Shown piece by piece: positions 27,420 to 36,487 of a DNA stretch of 64,000 nucleotides. The notes under the pieces were generated by a model. The model did not search any database and was not told the origin of the DNA. It saw nothing but the letters and a program-made list of their open reading frames with translations. Numbering within the stretch: position 1 is the stretch's first letter; the number at the start of each line of letters is the position of its first letter. Origin of the DNA: JAEMQF01 sp963850525 (lineage in GTDB: Bacteria > Pseudomonadota > Gammaproteobacteria > Burkholderiales > Burkholderiaceae_C); NCBI GenBank assembly GCA_963850525.1, contig CAWKLQ010000004.1, positions 1,116,001-1,180,000 on the forward strand, written 5' to 3'. A program made the position numbers and the translations under genes.

Positions 27420-28051
27420 GAAGACCTTTCCGGCGCCTCTTGCGCCACCTCGACATCGCGCCGCGGTGGCTTGGGCCGGGCGGGTTTGGCGTGAATGATC
27501 ATCGTTGCGCGTTCCATCTCGCCGGCCATCAGAGCGTCAAGCGCGCCCAGGCTCTGCGCGATGCACTTGTCGATCGCGTCGCGATCCTCGGCGGATGGAT
27601 CGCGCAGCACGTAGTCGACCACTTCCGACTTCACCCCCGGATGCCCGATGCCCAAACGCAGCCGCCAGTAATCTGGGGTTGCCAGGTTCGAATGAATGTC
27701 GCGCATGCCATTGTGCCCGCCGTGGCCGCCACCGAACTTGAGCTTCATGTGCCCTGTGGCGAGGTCGAGGTCGTCGTGAACCACGAGAATTTGCGCGGGC
27801 TCGATCTTGAAGTAGCGCGCCACCGAAGCGACTGCTTCACCCGACAGATTCATGAAGGTCGCCGGCTCAAGCAACAGGACCGGTCCGGCCGGCCCGTTGA
27901 AACGCCCCACCAGGCCGCGATGGCTGCGCTCGGGGCGCAAGCTGACCGAGAGTTTGCGTGCGGCTTGGTCGAGCCACCAGAAGCCCGCGTTGTGGCGGGT
28001 GCTGGAGTATTCCGGGCCCGGGTTGCCCAGGCCCACCAAGAGGCGAATCAT
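27416..28051 (-). CDS. pth: Peptidyl-tRNA hydrolase
   Basis: 211 residues from the ATG at 28051 (MIRLLVGLGNPGPEYSSTRHNAGF). The catalytic His is in TRHNAGF. The conserved Asn is in FMNLSGEAV and the conserved Asp in VVHDDLDL; KFGGGHGGHNGMRDI completes the active site. It releases tRNA from prematurely dropped peptidyl-tRNA. It lies downstream of rplY, beyond a terminator. The C-terminal 20 residues are an unconserved charged tail. Confidence 0.96.
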   Translation of the reverse strand: MIRLLVGLGNPGPEYSSTRHNAGFWWLDQAARKLSVSLRPERSHRGLVGRFNGPAGPVLLLEPATFMNLSGEAVASVARYFKIEPAQILVVHDDLDLATGHMKLKFGGGHGGHNGMRDIHSNLATPDYWRLRLGIGHPGVKSEVVDYVLRDPSAEDRDAIDKCIAQSLGALDALMAGEMERATMIIHAKPARPKPPRRDVEVAQEAPERSS

Positions 28052-28130
28052 GGCACGGATTATCGGTGCTGGCTCAGAGTTGCCGCGCACGCGCGCCCGA
28101 CGCCCCGCAGTCAATTGAGCGCCGCCCATG

Positions 28131-28157
28131 AAAAAAGCCCCGCGCGTGCGGGGCTTT
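28131..28157 (-). terminator. Rho-independent terminator after rplY
   Basis: On the minus strand the transcript would read AAAGCCCCGC, a short loop, GCGGGGC and then six T residues. It lies 26 bp past the rplY stop and before the pth start at 28051, so pth probably also has its own promoter. Confidence 0.85.
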
Positions 28158-28183
28158 CGGACGTCGCGGCGCTTCATCCGAGG

Positions 28184-28831
28184 TCACTTCTTGTTTTGCT
28201 TCTCGTTCTTCTTGGCCTTGGCCGGTGCCGCTGCAGGCACGGCGACGACGGGAGCCGCGACCACTTCTTCCTCGGCCGCCTGAACCGAGACCGACACGAT
28301 CACGGGGTTGGGTTTGCCGTGCGTCATGACCTTGATGCCTTCGGCCAGCTGGATGTCGTTCGCGTGCAGCGACTGGCCCTTGGCCAGGTTGCTCAAGTCG
28401 ACCGTGATGAACTCAGGGAGCTGCGCGGCCAGGCACTGGATCATCAAGTCGGTGACGACGTGATTCACCAGGCACTTGTCGGTCTTGACCGCCGGCGAAT
28501 TCTCTTCGTTGACGAAGTGCAAGGGCACGCGCTTCGTGATCTTGGTCGTTGCGTCGACACGCTGGAAGTCCACGTGCAGCACGATGGGCTGGAACGGGTG
28601 CATCTGGTAGTCGCGCAGCAGCACGTTTTGCGACTTGCCTGCGAGCTCCATTTCCAGGATGGACGAGTGGAACGCCTCTTTCTTCAAGGCGAAGAACAAG
28701 GCGTTGTGATCGAGTTCGATCATGGCCGATGCGCCCGCACCGTAAACGATGCCTGGCACCTTTTGCGCATTGCGCAGGCGGCGGCTCGCTCCGGTCCCCT
28801 GCAGCGTGCGCTCATAAGCGACGAATTTCAT
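28184..28831 (-). CDS. rplY: 50S ribosomal protein L25/general stress protein Ctc
   Basis: 215 residues, the long CTC form with an extra C-terminal beta domain. The N-terminal 5S rRNA-binding domain has RTLQGTGASRRLRNAQKVPGIVYG. The CTC domain has VPLHFVNEENSPAVKTDKCLVNHVV. The C-terminus is an Ala/Lys-rich tail (APAKAKKNEKQNKK). It is located between prs and pth, the standard betaproteobacterial order, and is followed by a clear terminator. Confidence 0.97.
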   Translation of the reverse strand: MKFVAYERTLQGTGASRRLRNAQKVPGIVYGAGASAMIELDHNALFFALKKEAFHSSILEMELAGKSQNVLLRDYQMHPFQPIVLHVDFQRVDATTKITKRVPLHFVNEENSPAVKTDKCLVNHVVTDLMIQCLAAQLPEFITVDLSNLAKGQSLHANDIQLAEGIKVMTHGKPNPVIVSVSVQAAEEEVVAAPVVAVPAAAPAKAKKNEKQNKK

Positions 28832-28900
28832 TTTTCACTCCAATGATGAAGAAGCCCCGCGACCAGGTGCTTCGGATTGAGGCCTTGCGGCCCGGCTTGT

Positions 28901-28922
28901 GCCTGCCCCGCAGGGGGCAGGC
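28901..28922 (-). other. Hairpin between prs and rplY
   Basis: A nine-base-pair GC-rich stem (28901-28909 with 28914-28922) and a four-base loop lie in the 105-bp gap between the prs stop and the rplY start. There is no T-run, so it is not a standard terminator. It could be a processing or attenuation element, or only a chance GC hairpin. Confidence 0.35.
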
Positions 28923-28936
28923 GATCTACTCCCGTT

Positions 28937-29899
28937 TCAAACGTTGCTGTTCTGCTCGGCGAATAGCGAGGTGACGGACTCGCCGTCGGAAATCCGGCGA
29001 ATCGTTTCTGCAAACAAGAAGGCCACCGACAGCTGGCGCACCTTGCCGCAACCCTTTCCCGCGGCACGCAGCGGAACCGTGTTCGTGATCACGACTTCGT
29101 CGAGCATCGAGCCGGAGATGCGTTCGATCGCCGGCCCGGAAAAAACAGCGTGCGTGCAATACGCGTAGACATTCTTCGCGCCGCGTTCCTTCAGCACCTC
29201 GGCAGCTTTCACGAGCGTGCCCGCGGTGTCGATCATGTCGTCCATGATGACGCAGTTGCGCGACTCGATGTCGCCGATCACGTGCATCACCTCCGACACG
29301 TTGGCGCGCGGCCGGCGCTTGTCGATGATCGCGAGTTCGCAGCCCAGCTGTTTGGCCAGCGCGCGCGCGCGCACCACGCCGCCGACGTCGGGCGAAACGA
29401 CGACCAGGTCTTCATAGCGTTTGGACTGCAGGTCCGACAGCAGCACCGGCGAGGCGTAGATGTTGTCCACCGGGATGTTGAAAAAACCCTGGATCTGGTC
29501 GGCGTGCAAGTCCATCGTCAACAAGCGCTCCACGCCCACCGCTTCGAGCATGTTGGCGACGACCTTGGCGCTGATCGGCACACGCGTCGAGCGCGGTCGG
29601 CGGTCCTGGCGCGCATAACCGAAATAGGGGATGACGGCAGTGACACGGCGTGCCGACGCGCGCTTGAGCGCGTCGACCATGATGCACAGCTCCATGAGGT
29701 GCTCGTTGGTCGGGGCGCAGGTGGGCTGGATGACGAAGATGTCACGAGCCCGAACGTTCTGGTGGATTTCGACGTCGACCTCGCCGTCGGAAAACCGCGC
29801 GACCTTGGCTTTGCCGAGTTCGATGCCGAGCTGCGTGGCGATTTCCTCGGCCAGCTCGCGATTCGCGTTTCCGGTGAACAGCAGGGTATTGAACAGCAC
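28937..29899 (-). CDS. prs: Ribose-phosphate pyrophosphokinase
   Basis: 320 residues, a normal class I PRPP synthetase. Motifs: ARFSDGEVDVEI near residue 35, the ATP loop FGYARQDRRPRSTRVPISAKVVANML, the catalytic and flexible loop VVSPDVGGVVRARALAKQL, and the PRPP-binding DDMIDTAGTLVKAAEVL. It makes PRPP from ribose-5-phosphate, the substrate of HisG encoded at 19562 and of nucleotide synthesis. The gene follows the tRNA-Gln and ispE on the minus strand. Confidence 0.97.
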   Translation of the reverse strand: MLFNTLLFTGNANRELAEEIATQLGIELGKAKVARFSDGEVDVEIHQNVRARDIFVIQPTCAPTNEHLMELCIMVDALKRASARRVTAVIPYFGYARQDRRPRSTRVPISAKVVANMLEAVGVERLLTMDLHADQIQGFFNIPVDNIYASPVLLSDLQSKRYEDLVVVSPDVGGVVRARALAKQLGCELAIIDKRRPRANVSEVMHVIGDIESRNCVIMDDMIDTAGTLVKAAEVLKERGAKNVYAYCTHAVFSGPAIERISGSMLDEVVITNTVPLRAAGKGCGKVRQLSVAFLFAETIRRISDGESVTSLFAEQNSNV

Positions 29900-29997
29900 G
29901 CTCTTGCTCCGTTGCGGCTACGTCGAGCCTGCGAACTTCCTGCGGCCCGTCGCCGCTTCGGGGCTACCCACGCCGCCGCGCAGAAGTTCAATTGTCT

Positions 29998-30074
29998 TGG
30001 CAGGGGAGGAAGGACTCGAACCCTCGCATGTCGGAATCAAAATCCGATGCCTTAACCAACTTGGCGACTCCCCT
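29998..30074 (-). tRNA. tRNA-Gln (anticodon TTG)
   Basis: 77 nt on the minus strand with encoded CCA. The seven-base-pair acceptor stem is AGGGGAG paired with CTCCCCT. The D-arm reads GCCAAGTTGGTTAAGGC, the anticodon loop TTTTGAT gives TTG, and the T-arm contains GGTTCGAATCC. It sits between ispE and prs, the conserved betaproteobacterial location for this tRNA. Confidence 0.96.
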
Positions 30075-30115
30075 ACACGGGTGCGCTGCCTTGCAGCCGC
30101 GAACCCCTCAACTCT

Positions 30116-31057
30116 TCAGTCGCTCGCCCAACCCCACAGCGGGTGATGCGCCAGACTTCGGCACATCCGGCCCACCCACCCCGCCGGCAGTGGCGCCGGC
30201 AAGGCCGCCGTGGGTTGGGCGCTTGCGCCCGCCCTGGCAAAAACCGCGCTGCCCGAACCCGTCATTCGGCTGTTGCCGAATATCGCTTCGAGCATCCCGG
30301 CAGCCCGGGCGACATCGCCGCATTGTGCCTGCGCGGCACGCTGCAAATCATTGCGCCCGAAGCCGCCGAGCAGGCCTGCAATGTCCCATTGACCGTCCGG
30401 GCCGGGCCGCACAGGGCCCGGTTCGGATGAAACTTGCGTGCCCTGCGAGGCCGTTCCAGAGAAGCCTTCGACTATAACAGCCTGGCTGTCGCGCACGAGC
30501 AGCGGATGCGCGAAAACCGCCGCGGTGGCCAAGCCCGCTTCGGGTTTGAGCACGGCGAGCCACTGCGCGGACACGGCCACCGGCGTGAGCCGCTCGCCGA
30601 CCCCTTCGACGAAGGCATTGCGCCCGCCGAGAAAGAACGGCACGTCGGCGCCGATCGTCAGGCCCAGGCGCAGAAGCCGCTCGCGCGGCCAGTTCAGGCC
30701 CCAAAGCCGGTTCAGCGCGAGCAGCACCGACGCTGCGTTCGAGCTGCCGCCCCCCAGGCCGGCGCCCCAGGGAATCCGTTTGTCGATTGAGATGTCGGCG
30801 CCTTGGGCCACGCCGCCTTGTTCCTGCAGCGCGCGCGCCGCGCGCAGGCACAAGTCGTCGGCGGGAAGCGCGGCGCCCAGGTCGTGGCGGGCGAGCGCGC
30901 GATCGTCGCGCAATTCGAAGTGAATGACATCGGCCCAGTCGATCAGCACGAAAACCGATTGCAAGAGGTGGTAGCCATCGCTGCGCCGCCCGACGACGTG
31001 CAGGAACAGGTTGAGTTTGGCCGGCGCGACCACGTCATAGAGCGAGCGCAGCGCCAT
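30116..31057 (-). CDS. ispE: 4-diphosphocytidyl-2-C-methyl-D-erythritol kinase
   Basis: 313 residues, GHMP kinase family. The N-terminal APAKLNLFLHVVGRRSDGYHLLQSVF motif contains the catalytic Lys, and the ATP loop is PWGAGLGGGSSNAASVL near residue 100. The C-terminal motif MTGSGSAVFA (motif 3) is near residue 265. It phosphorylates CDP-methylerythritol in the non-mevalonate isoprenoid pathway. It lies five bases after lolB, in the conserved lolB-ispE-tRNA-Gln-prs operon. Confidence 0.95.
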   Translation of the reverse strand: MALRSLYDVVAPAKLNLFLHVVGRRSDGYHLLQSVFVLIDWADVIHFELRDDRALARHDLGAALPADDLCLRAARALQEQGGVAQGADISIDKRIPWGAGLGGGSSNAASVLLALNRLWGLNWPRERLLRLGLTIGADVPFFLGGRNAFVEGVGERLTPVAVSAQWLAVLKPEAGLATAAVFAHPLLVRDSQAVIVEGFSGTASQGTQVSSEPGPVRPGPDGQWDIAGLLGGFGRNDLQRAAQAQCGDVARAAGMLEAIFGNSRMTGSGSAVFARAGASAQPTAALPAPLPAGWVGRMCRSLAHHPLWGWASD

Positions 31058-31062
31058 GGGTA

Positions 31063-31608
31063 TCAGTTGCGCTCGAGTTTGGCGCGCACCGTCACGACGG
31101 GTACCCGCTCGCGGCGCGCCAGCACGAGCGCGTCGGCAAAGCCCGTCAAGTCGACGTCCCAGCCGAGTTGCCGAAACCCGGCGCCTGCGGCGGTGGAGAG
31201 TGCTTCGCTTGGCGCCGCCGGCCAGGGGCGGCCGCGCAACCAGTCGAATAGCGCGGCCACCGGAACGCTCTCACCCAACAGCTTCTCTGTCAAACCGTCC
31301 AGGTCGGGGTAAGGCGTTTGTTCTTGCGGCGTCACGAGCAGCGCTTGCTGCGGTGACCAGCTCACCTGGGCGAGCGTGGTGCCCAGGGGCGTGGCAAGGT
31401 TGAGCTTGCCGATTCGCGCGTCACCCTCGAGTTCGAACGCCGCATTCAGGGCGCGTGCGGCGGTGGTTTCGGTAGCCTCGACCCGGACCGACAGCCGCCC
31501 GACGATCAAGTCGCCTGACAAACGCTCGCCTGACGTCGATACAAGTGCGCAGCCGGCGAGCAGCGATACCGAAGCGAGCAGCCCGAGCGCCCGCGCCGGT
31601 CGATTCAC
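31063..31608 (-). CDS. lolB: Outer-membrane lipoprotein receptor LolB
   Basis: 181 residues. I chose the GTG at 31608 because it overlaps the stop of the upstream TPR gene (GTGA) and starts a short signal peptide (RALGLLASVSLLAGC) with a lipobox LAGC near residue 20. The mature region has WSPQQALLVTPQEQTPYPDLDGLTEKLLG and ends in VTVRAKLERN, consistent with LolB, which accepts lipoproteins from LolA and inserts them in the outer membrane. Position before ispE supports the call. Confidence 0.87.
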   Translation of the reverse strand: MNRPARALGLLASVSLLAGCALVSTSGERLSGDLIVGRLSVRVEATETTAARALNAAFELEGDARIGKLNLATPLGTTLAQVSWSPQQALLVTPQEQTPYPDLDGLTEKLLGESVPVAALFDWLRGRPWPAAPSEALSTAAGAGFRQLGWDVDLTGFADALVLARRERVPVVTVRAKLERN

Positions 31609-33386
31609 GGGTCGACCCGCAACCGGCCCAGGGTTTCGCGCAGCACGTCGTTCGCGTTGTCGCGCTGGCGGCCTTCGCGCCAGACACGCCGCGCTTCGTC
31701 TTTCTGGCCCAGCGACCACAGGACTTCGCCCAAATGCGCGGCGATCTCGGGGTCGGGGCGCGATTTGTACGCGCCGCGCAGCAAGCGCAGTGCCTCTTCG
31801 CGATTGCCGAGCCGAAATTCGACCCAGCCGAGACTGTCGGTAATGAACGGGTCGCCCGGGCTCAGCGCAAGCGCCTTCTGAATCAACAATTTCGCCTCGG
31901 GCAGACGCACATTGCGATCGGCCAGCGAATAGCCCAGCGCGTTGTAAGCGTGGTGGTGTTCGGGCTTGATTTCGATGACGCGGCGCAGCAGGCGCTCCAT
32001 GTCGTCCATGCGATTCAGCTTCTCCGCCGTCATCGAGTGTTCGTAGAGCAAGTCGGCGTCGTTTTCGAACTGGCGGTTCGCCTGCGCCAGCACGGTATTG
32101 GCGTCTTCCCAGCGCTTCACGTCGCGCATGACTTGGGCTTCGGCGAGCAACTTCGCGCGTGCGTCCTCCGGGGCGCGCTCCGGAACGCGCCGGATGAGTT
32201 CGCGTGCCTGGGTGAAATTGCCCTGGCGCGCCAGCAGTGCGGCGCGGCGCGTCTGCACTTCCAGGGCGCGCTGCGGGTTGTCGACCTTGGCGAGCCACGC
32301 CTCGGCGCCCTTGTAGTCGCCCAATTGCTCAGCGCCTTGTGCGAGCAGCAGCCAGGCCTGCGTCAGGCCTTGTTCCGGCGAGGCCGGTGTTTCGTCGTCA
32401 TCGGTCGCGCCTGCCGCGACGGCCGGATGACCTTCGACCAGCTGCACATACGTTTGCAACGCCTGCATCGCCTCTCTGGGACTCTTCAGTTCGAGTTGCA
32501 GGGCGCCGAGCGTCAACCAGGGCGCGGAGAGCTTAGGCTGATCGCGTGTGGAAATCTTCAGCTGCGCAATCGCGTCGGCATAACGTTGCGAGCCGGCCAA
32601 GGCGCGCACATAGAGCAAGCGCACGCCGTGGCTGTCGGGCTTGGCGGCGAGGTGGCTCTGCACAATTTCCTCGGCCGCTTCCGCGCTGGTCATCATGTCG
32701 ACGGCCAGCGCGGCGGGCGCCTCGGCTGCGGGGTCCAGCGCATGCGCGGCGCGGGCCAGCGCCAGGGCCTTGGCGGAATCCTGCGCCGCGAGCCACGACC
32801 GCGCTGTCGCCACACGTGCCAGCACGCGCGTATCGGCGCGGCTCAGGTACGGTTGCAGCTCTTGTTCGACGAGCCCTGCGGCCTGCCGAGAATCAGCGCT
32901 CGCGCCGAAAAAGCGCGGCAACGAGTTGATCAGCGCCAGGCGTTCGGCGCCACTCGCCCGAGCCAACATCGAACGCAGCGGCTCGGCGGCCTCGCCCACG
33001 CGATTCAGCGACACGAGCAACTGCACGACGTAGCGATGCGCCTGCAACGAGTCCGGCACTGCGCTGCGCCAGGCTTTGGCTGCGCCCAAAGCCTGCTCCA
33101 TCGCCCGGGCTTGCACGGCGATGTCGGTGACGCGACGGAAGAGCTGTTCGTCCTTGGTCCTGCGTGCAGCGTCGAGCAACATTTCGTAGGCCGTCCCGGC
33201 CCGCCCGTCGCGCAGCTCGATCTCGCCAATCAGCAGTTCATAGAACAGCTGTGAGTCCAGCTTCGAATTCTCGGGCGCTGCGCTTGGGTTTGTGGCTGCA
33301 CGTGCGCTCGGGGCGCCGACGACCAGACAAGCCACGAGCACGGCTGCGCAACGCAGTGTGAAATCAAATCTACTGGCCGCCATCAT
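31605..33386 (-). CDS. Exported tetratricopeptide-repeat protein
   Basis: 593 residues with a signal peptide (FTLRCAAVLVACLVVGAPSARA, cleaved around residue 30). Multiple TPR motifs cover most of the protein, for example YELLIGEIELRDGRAGTAYEMLLDAARR, HHAYNALGYSLADRNVRLPEAKLLIQKALALSPGDPFITDSLGWVEFRLG and EIAAHLGEVLWSLGQKDEARRVW. It is most likely periplasmic or at the outer membrane. It is upstream of and overlaps lolB, an arrangement that recurs in betaproteobacteria, so a link to envelope assembly is plausible but unproven. Confidence 0.85.
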   Translation of the reverse strand: MMAASRFDFTLRCAAVLVACLVVGAPSARAATNPSAAPENSKLDSQLFYELLIGEIELRDGRAGTAYEMLLDAARRTKDEQLFRRVTDIAVQARAMEQALGAAKAWRSAVPDSLQAHRYVVQLLVSLNRVGEAAEPLRSMLARASGAERLALINSLPRFFGASADSRQAAGLVEQELQPYLSRADTRVLARVATARSWLAAQDSAKALALARAAHALDPAAEAPAALAVDMMTSAEAAEEIVQSHLAAKPDSHGVRLLYVRALAGSQRYADAIAQLKISTRDQPKLSAPWLTLGALQLELKSPREAMQALQTYVQLVEGHPAVAAGATDDDETPASPEQGLTQAWLLLAQGAEQLGDYKGAEAWLAKVDNPQRALEVQTRRAALLARQGNFTQARELIRRVPERAPEDARAKLLAEAQVMRDVKRWEDANTVLAQANRQFENDADLLYEHSMTAEKLNRMDDMERLLRRVIEIKPEHHHAYNALGYSLADRNVRLPEAKLLIQKALALSPGDPFITDSLGWVEFRLGNREEALRLLRGAYKSRPDPEIAAHLGEVLWSLGQKDEARRVWREGRQRDNANDVLRETLGRLRVDP

Positions 33387-33451
33387 GTGCTCCGGAGTCG
33401 TCTGGATCGATTCTAGGATGATGGGTTGCAGCAGTCGTGATAATTCCCGCG

Positions 33452-34267
33452 ATGCCCGAACTTCCCGAGGTTGAAATCACGCGACTGAGCTTTGCGTCGC
33501 GCATTCAAGGTGCGCGCACGACAGGCGTGCGCTTGGGCAAGCCTTTGCGCTGGCCGCTCGGTTGCGACGCCGACGCGCTGCTGTCGCAGACCGTGGGCGA
33601 GGTGAGCCGGCGCGGCAAGTACCTCTGGTTGCCGCTCGAGCGCGGGGGCTTGCTGCTGCACCTCGGCATGTCGGGGTCGCTCAGTTTTTCATCCACAGTG
33701 GGGGAGCCTGGCCGGCACGATCACTTCGACCTGTGCACGACGAAGGGAACACTCAGACTGACCGATCCGCGCCGCTTCGGCGCGGTCGTGTGGTCGCTTT
33801 CGCTCACCAGCGGTGCTGCATCGAAGTTGCTTGCCGGGTTGGGGCTCGAGCCCTTCGATGCGAAGTTCAACGGCGCTTACTTGAAGTCGCAATTGCGCTC
33901 GCGCAGCATCAACGTCAAGCAAGCGCTCTTGTCGGGAAGCATCGTCGTGGGTGCGGGCAACATCTACGCGTGCGAGGCGCTGTTCGAGGCGGGCATCGAC
34001 CCACGACTGCGCAGCATGAAGCTTAGCCTGGCGCGCTGCGAGCGCCTCGCGGTCGCGGTTCGCAGCACGCTCGCGCGGGCGCTGGACCTGGGCGGTTCGA
34101 CGCTGCGCGACTTTCGGGATGCGCACGGCATGGCCGGGGAATTTCAACTTCACGCCAAGGTCTACGGCCGCGACAGTCAACCGTGCGTGAGTTGTGCGGC
34201 GCCGATCCGCCGCATCGTGCAGGGTCAGCGTGCCACGTACTTTTGCCCGAGGTGCCAACGCCGCTGA
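33452..34267 (+). CDS. mutM: Formamidopyrimidine-DNA glycosylase
   Basis: 271 residues. It starts at the ATG that gives the obligatory MPELPEVE (the catalytic Pro and Glu follow Met). Lys of SRRGKYLWLPL near residue 56 is the second catalytic base. The H2TH region is around SGSIVVGAGNIYACEALFEAGIDP. The C-terminal zinc finger is CVSCAAPIRRIVQGQRATYFCPRC. It removes 8-oxoguanine and formamidopyrimidines. mutY, its partner in the GO repair system, is encoded 2.5 kb downstream in the same direction. Confidence 0.97.
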   Translation: MPELPEVEITRLSFASRIQGARTTGVRLGKPLRWPLGCDADALLSQTVGEVSRRGKYLWLPLERGGLLLHLGMSGSLSFSSTVGEPGRHDHFDLCTTKGTLRLTDPRRFGAVVWSLSLTSGAASKLLAGLGLEPFDAKFNGAYLKSQLRSRSINVKQALLSGSIVVGAGNIYACEALFEAGIDPRLRSMKLSLARCERLAVAVRSTLARALDLGGSTLRDFRDAHGMAGEFQLHAKVYGRDSQPCVSCAAPIRRIVQGQRATYFCPRCQRR

Positions 34268-34486
34268 CGCCGTGTCAGCGAGGCGGCGCGTCGCCGCTGC
34301 CGCGCTCGCGCAGCCTTGACCCCGAAATGAAGGGGTGGCCTGGCGTGCAGCGATAGGGCCGGGAGCACCCCTTCGCGTGCATTAGTGCCGATGCGAACAA
34401 CGTGAGCGTGTGTGTCGTGGGCGTAATTCTGTGAGCCTTGCGCTAGCATGGTCCATCGGCAAGATTCGCTAGGTAAACCGTTGCAC

Positions 34487-36487
34487 ATGAACCCATCTTT
34501 CGCTGGCAGTCTCGACGCCCTGGGCGGTTGGCGTGGGTCGCTTGTCGAGCGATTGGACGAACTCGCGCAGTTCCTGACCATCAACGGCCTCATCGACGAG
34601 CCGACGCAGGAACAAATCAACTTGCTGCGGACCCGCCTGGGCAGCGACAAGTTGATCGTGGCCTTCGTCGCCGAATTTTCGCGCGGCAAGTCGGAGCTCA
34701 TCAATTCCATCTTTTTTTCGGACACGGGTCGGCGCATCCTGCCCGCCACGCCGGGGCGCACGACGATGTGCCCGGTCGAACTCGGGTGGGACGGTCAGGA
34801 AAGCGCGGCGCTTGCGCTGTTGCCGATTGAAACGCGCCTCGAAGGACTGTCGCTCGCTGAACTGCGCACCCAGTCGCGCGCCTGGCGCCTGGTTCCGCTC
34901 GATGTGCAGAATCCCGAGCAGCTCGCCGAGTCGCTCCAGGAGGTGATGCGCACCGAGTGGATGAGCAAGGAGCACGCTCAGGAACTCGGCTTTTGGAGTG
35001 AAGAGCGCCCGGAAGACAACCCGCCGCTGGATGACCTCGGTCGCGTCCAGGTGCCCGCATGGCGCCACGCCCTGATCAACTACCCGCACCCGCTGTTGCG
35101 CCAGGGCCTGGTGGTGCTCGACACGCCGGGCTTGAACGCGATCGGCGCCGAGCCCGAACTGACCTTGAGCTTGCTGCCCACCGCCCACGCCACGGTGTTT
35201 GTCTTGGGCGCTGACACCGGCGTCACGAAGTCCGACCTGGCGATCTGGCGCGACCACCTGGGCACCAACCCGCTCGCGCGTTTCGTTGTCTTGAACAAGA
35301 TCGATTCGCTGAACGACCCGCTGCTTTCCACCGAGCAAGTGGCGGAGCAAATTCAGGTTCAAGCCCGCGACGCGTCGCGCTTGCTCGACATTCCGGTGGC
35401 GCGCGTTTTTCCGCTGTCGGCGCGTCTGGCGTTGACGGCGCGAATCAACGGCGACGCGCAGGGGCTTCGCGACAGCCGCCTGCCCGCGCTCGAAGAAGCG
35501 CTGAGCGCGCAACTCCTGCCGCATCGCAGAGAGGTTCTCGAACAGCTTGTCTTGAGCACGACGCTGCAGATCGAGACGCAGATCGCGCGCCGTCTCGTCG
35601 ACGGCCGGCGCCAGCTCTCCGAACAGTTGCTCGAGCTGCGCGGCCTGCGCGGCAAGAACAGCTCGAAAGTGCTGGTCATGCTGCACCGCGTGGACGTGGA
35701 AATCCAGGAATTCGAGCAGTGCAGCGTGCGCTTGCAGGCGATGCGCACCGTGCACAGCCGCATTCTCAAAGACATGCTCGTGGACTTGTCCACGGACCGC
35801 GTGCAAGAAGAAGTCACGAAGATGCAAGACTCGATCAAGGGCAGCGTCTTGAACCTGGGCGCGAAGAAGGCCTTCGTCGCGCTGTGCAAGAACCTGAACG
35901 CGATGCTCGGCAGCGCTCAGCAACGCTGTGTCGAAACGCGCGAAATGCTCGAGGCGTCGTTTTCCAAACTCAACGCCGAATTCGGCTTCAGCTTGGCGCT
36001 CGCCAAGGGCCCCGATCTGGACCGCTTCGTTCGCGAGCTGGCGCTGATCGAGCGCAACTACATGCAGTATTTCGGACTGACCCAGGCCTTGCGCCTGTCG
36101 CAGCCGAAATTCATGGACCAGTTTCGGCGCATGCTCGTGTCGCGGCTGCGTGTCGTGTTCGAAAACGCCAGCGGCGAAATCGAACTCTGGAACAAGACGG
36201 CCTCAGGCCAAGTCGATTCGCAATTGCGCGAACGGCGGCGCAGCTTCCGCCATCGGCGCGAGGCGCTCGAGCGAATTCAATCGGCCTCGGGCGACCTGGA
36301 GCAACGCATCGGCGAACTCGAAGGTCAGGACCAGCGCTCGCAACATCTGCTCAGCCGCGCGACGGAACTGGCGGCGAGCCTGCGCGGCGAGGCGTGCAAG
36401 GTGCCCGCAGGGACCGCAGTCACGCTGGACTTCGTCTTGCCCGAGCCCGCCGAAGCGATGCCCGCGCTGCGCCTGCGCATGGCGTAG
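34487..36487 (+). CDS. Dynamin-like GTPase
   Basis: 666 residues from the ATG at 34487; an earlier in-frame ATG at 34448 has no better ribosome binding site. The P-loop is VAEFSRGKSE at residues 61-70 (the common form begins with Gly instead of Ala62). G2 is near ATPGRTTMCPVEL, G3 is VVLDTPGLNAIG and G4 is VLNKIDSL. The large C-terminal helical region (from about 370) is rich in Glu, Arg and Leu, as in bacterial dynamin-like proteins that remodel or bind membranes. The TAG stop lies inside the left arm of a 32-bp inverted repeat, so the true ancestral C-terminus may have been altered. Confidence 0.85.
   Translation: MNPSFAGSLDALGGWRGSLVERLDELAQFLTINGLIDEPTQEQINLLRTRLGSDKLIVAFVAEFSRGKSELINSIFFSDTGRRILPATPGRTTMCPVELGWDGQESAALALLPIETRLEGLSLAELRTQSRAWRLVPLDVQNPEQLAESLQEVMRTEWMSKEHAQELGFWSEERPEDNPPLDDLGRVQVPAWRHALINYPHPLLRQGLVVLDTPGLNAIGAEPELTLSLLPTAHATVFVLGADTGVTKSDLAIWRDHLGTNPLARFVVLNKIDSLNDPLLSTEQVAEQIQVQARDASRLLDIPVARVFPLSARLALTARINGDAQGLRDSRLPALEEALSAQLLPHRREVLEQLVLSTTLQIETQIARRLVDGRRQLSEQLLELRGLRGKNSSKVLVMLHRVDVEIQEFEQCSVRLQAMRTVHSRILKDMLVDLSTDRVQEEVTKMQDSIKGSVLNLGAKKAFVALCKNLNAMLGSAQQRCVETREMLEASFSKLNAEFGFSLALAKGPDLDRFVRELALIERNYMQYFGLTQALRLSQPKFMDQFRRMLVSRLRVVFENASGEIELWNKTASGQVDSQLRERRRSFRHRREALERIQSASGDLEQRIGELEGQDQRSQHLLSRATELAASLRGEACKVPAGTAVTLDFVLPEPAEAMPALRLRMA

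Noticed and set aside
31545..33254. 569-residue plus-strand ORF
   Set aside because: Shadow of the exported TPR gene on the minus strand.
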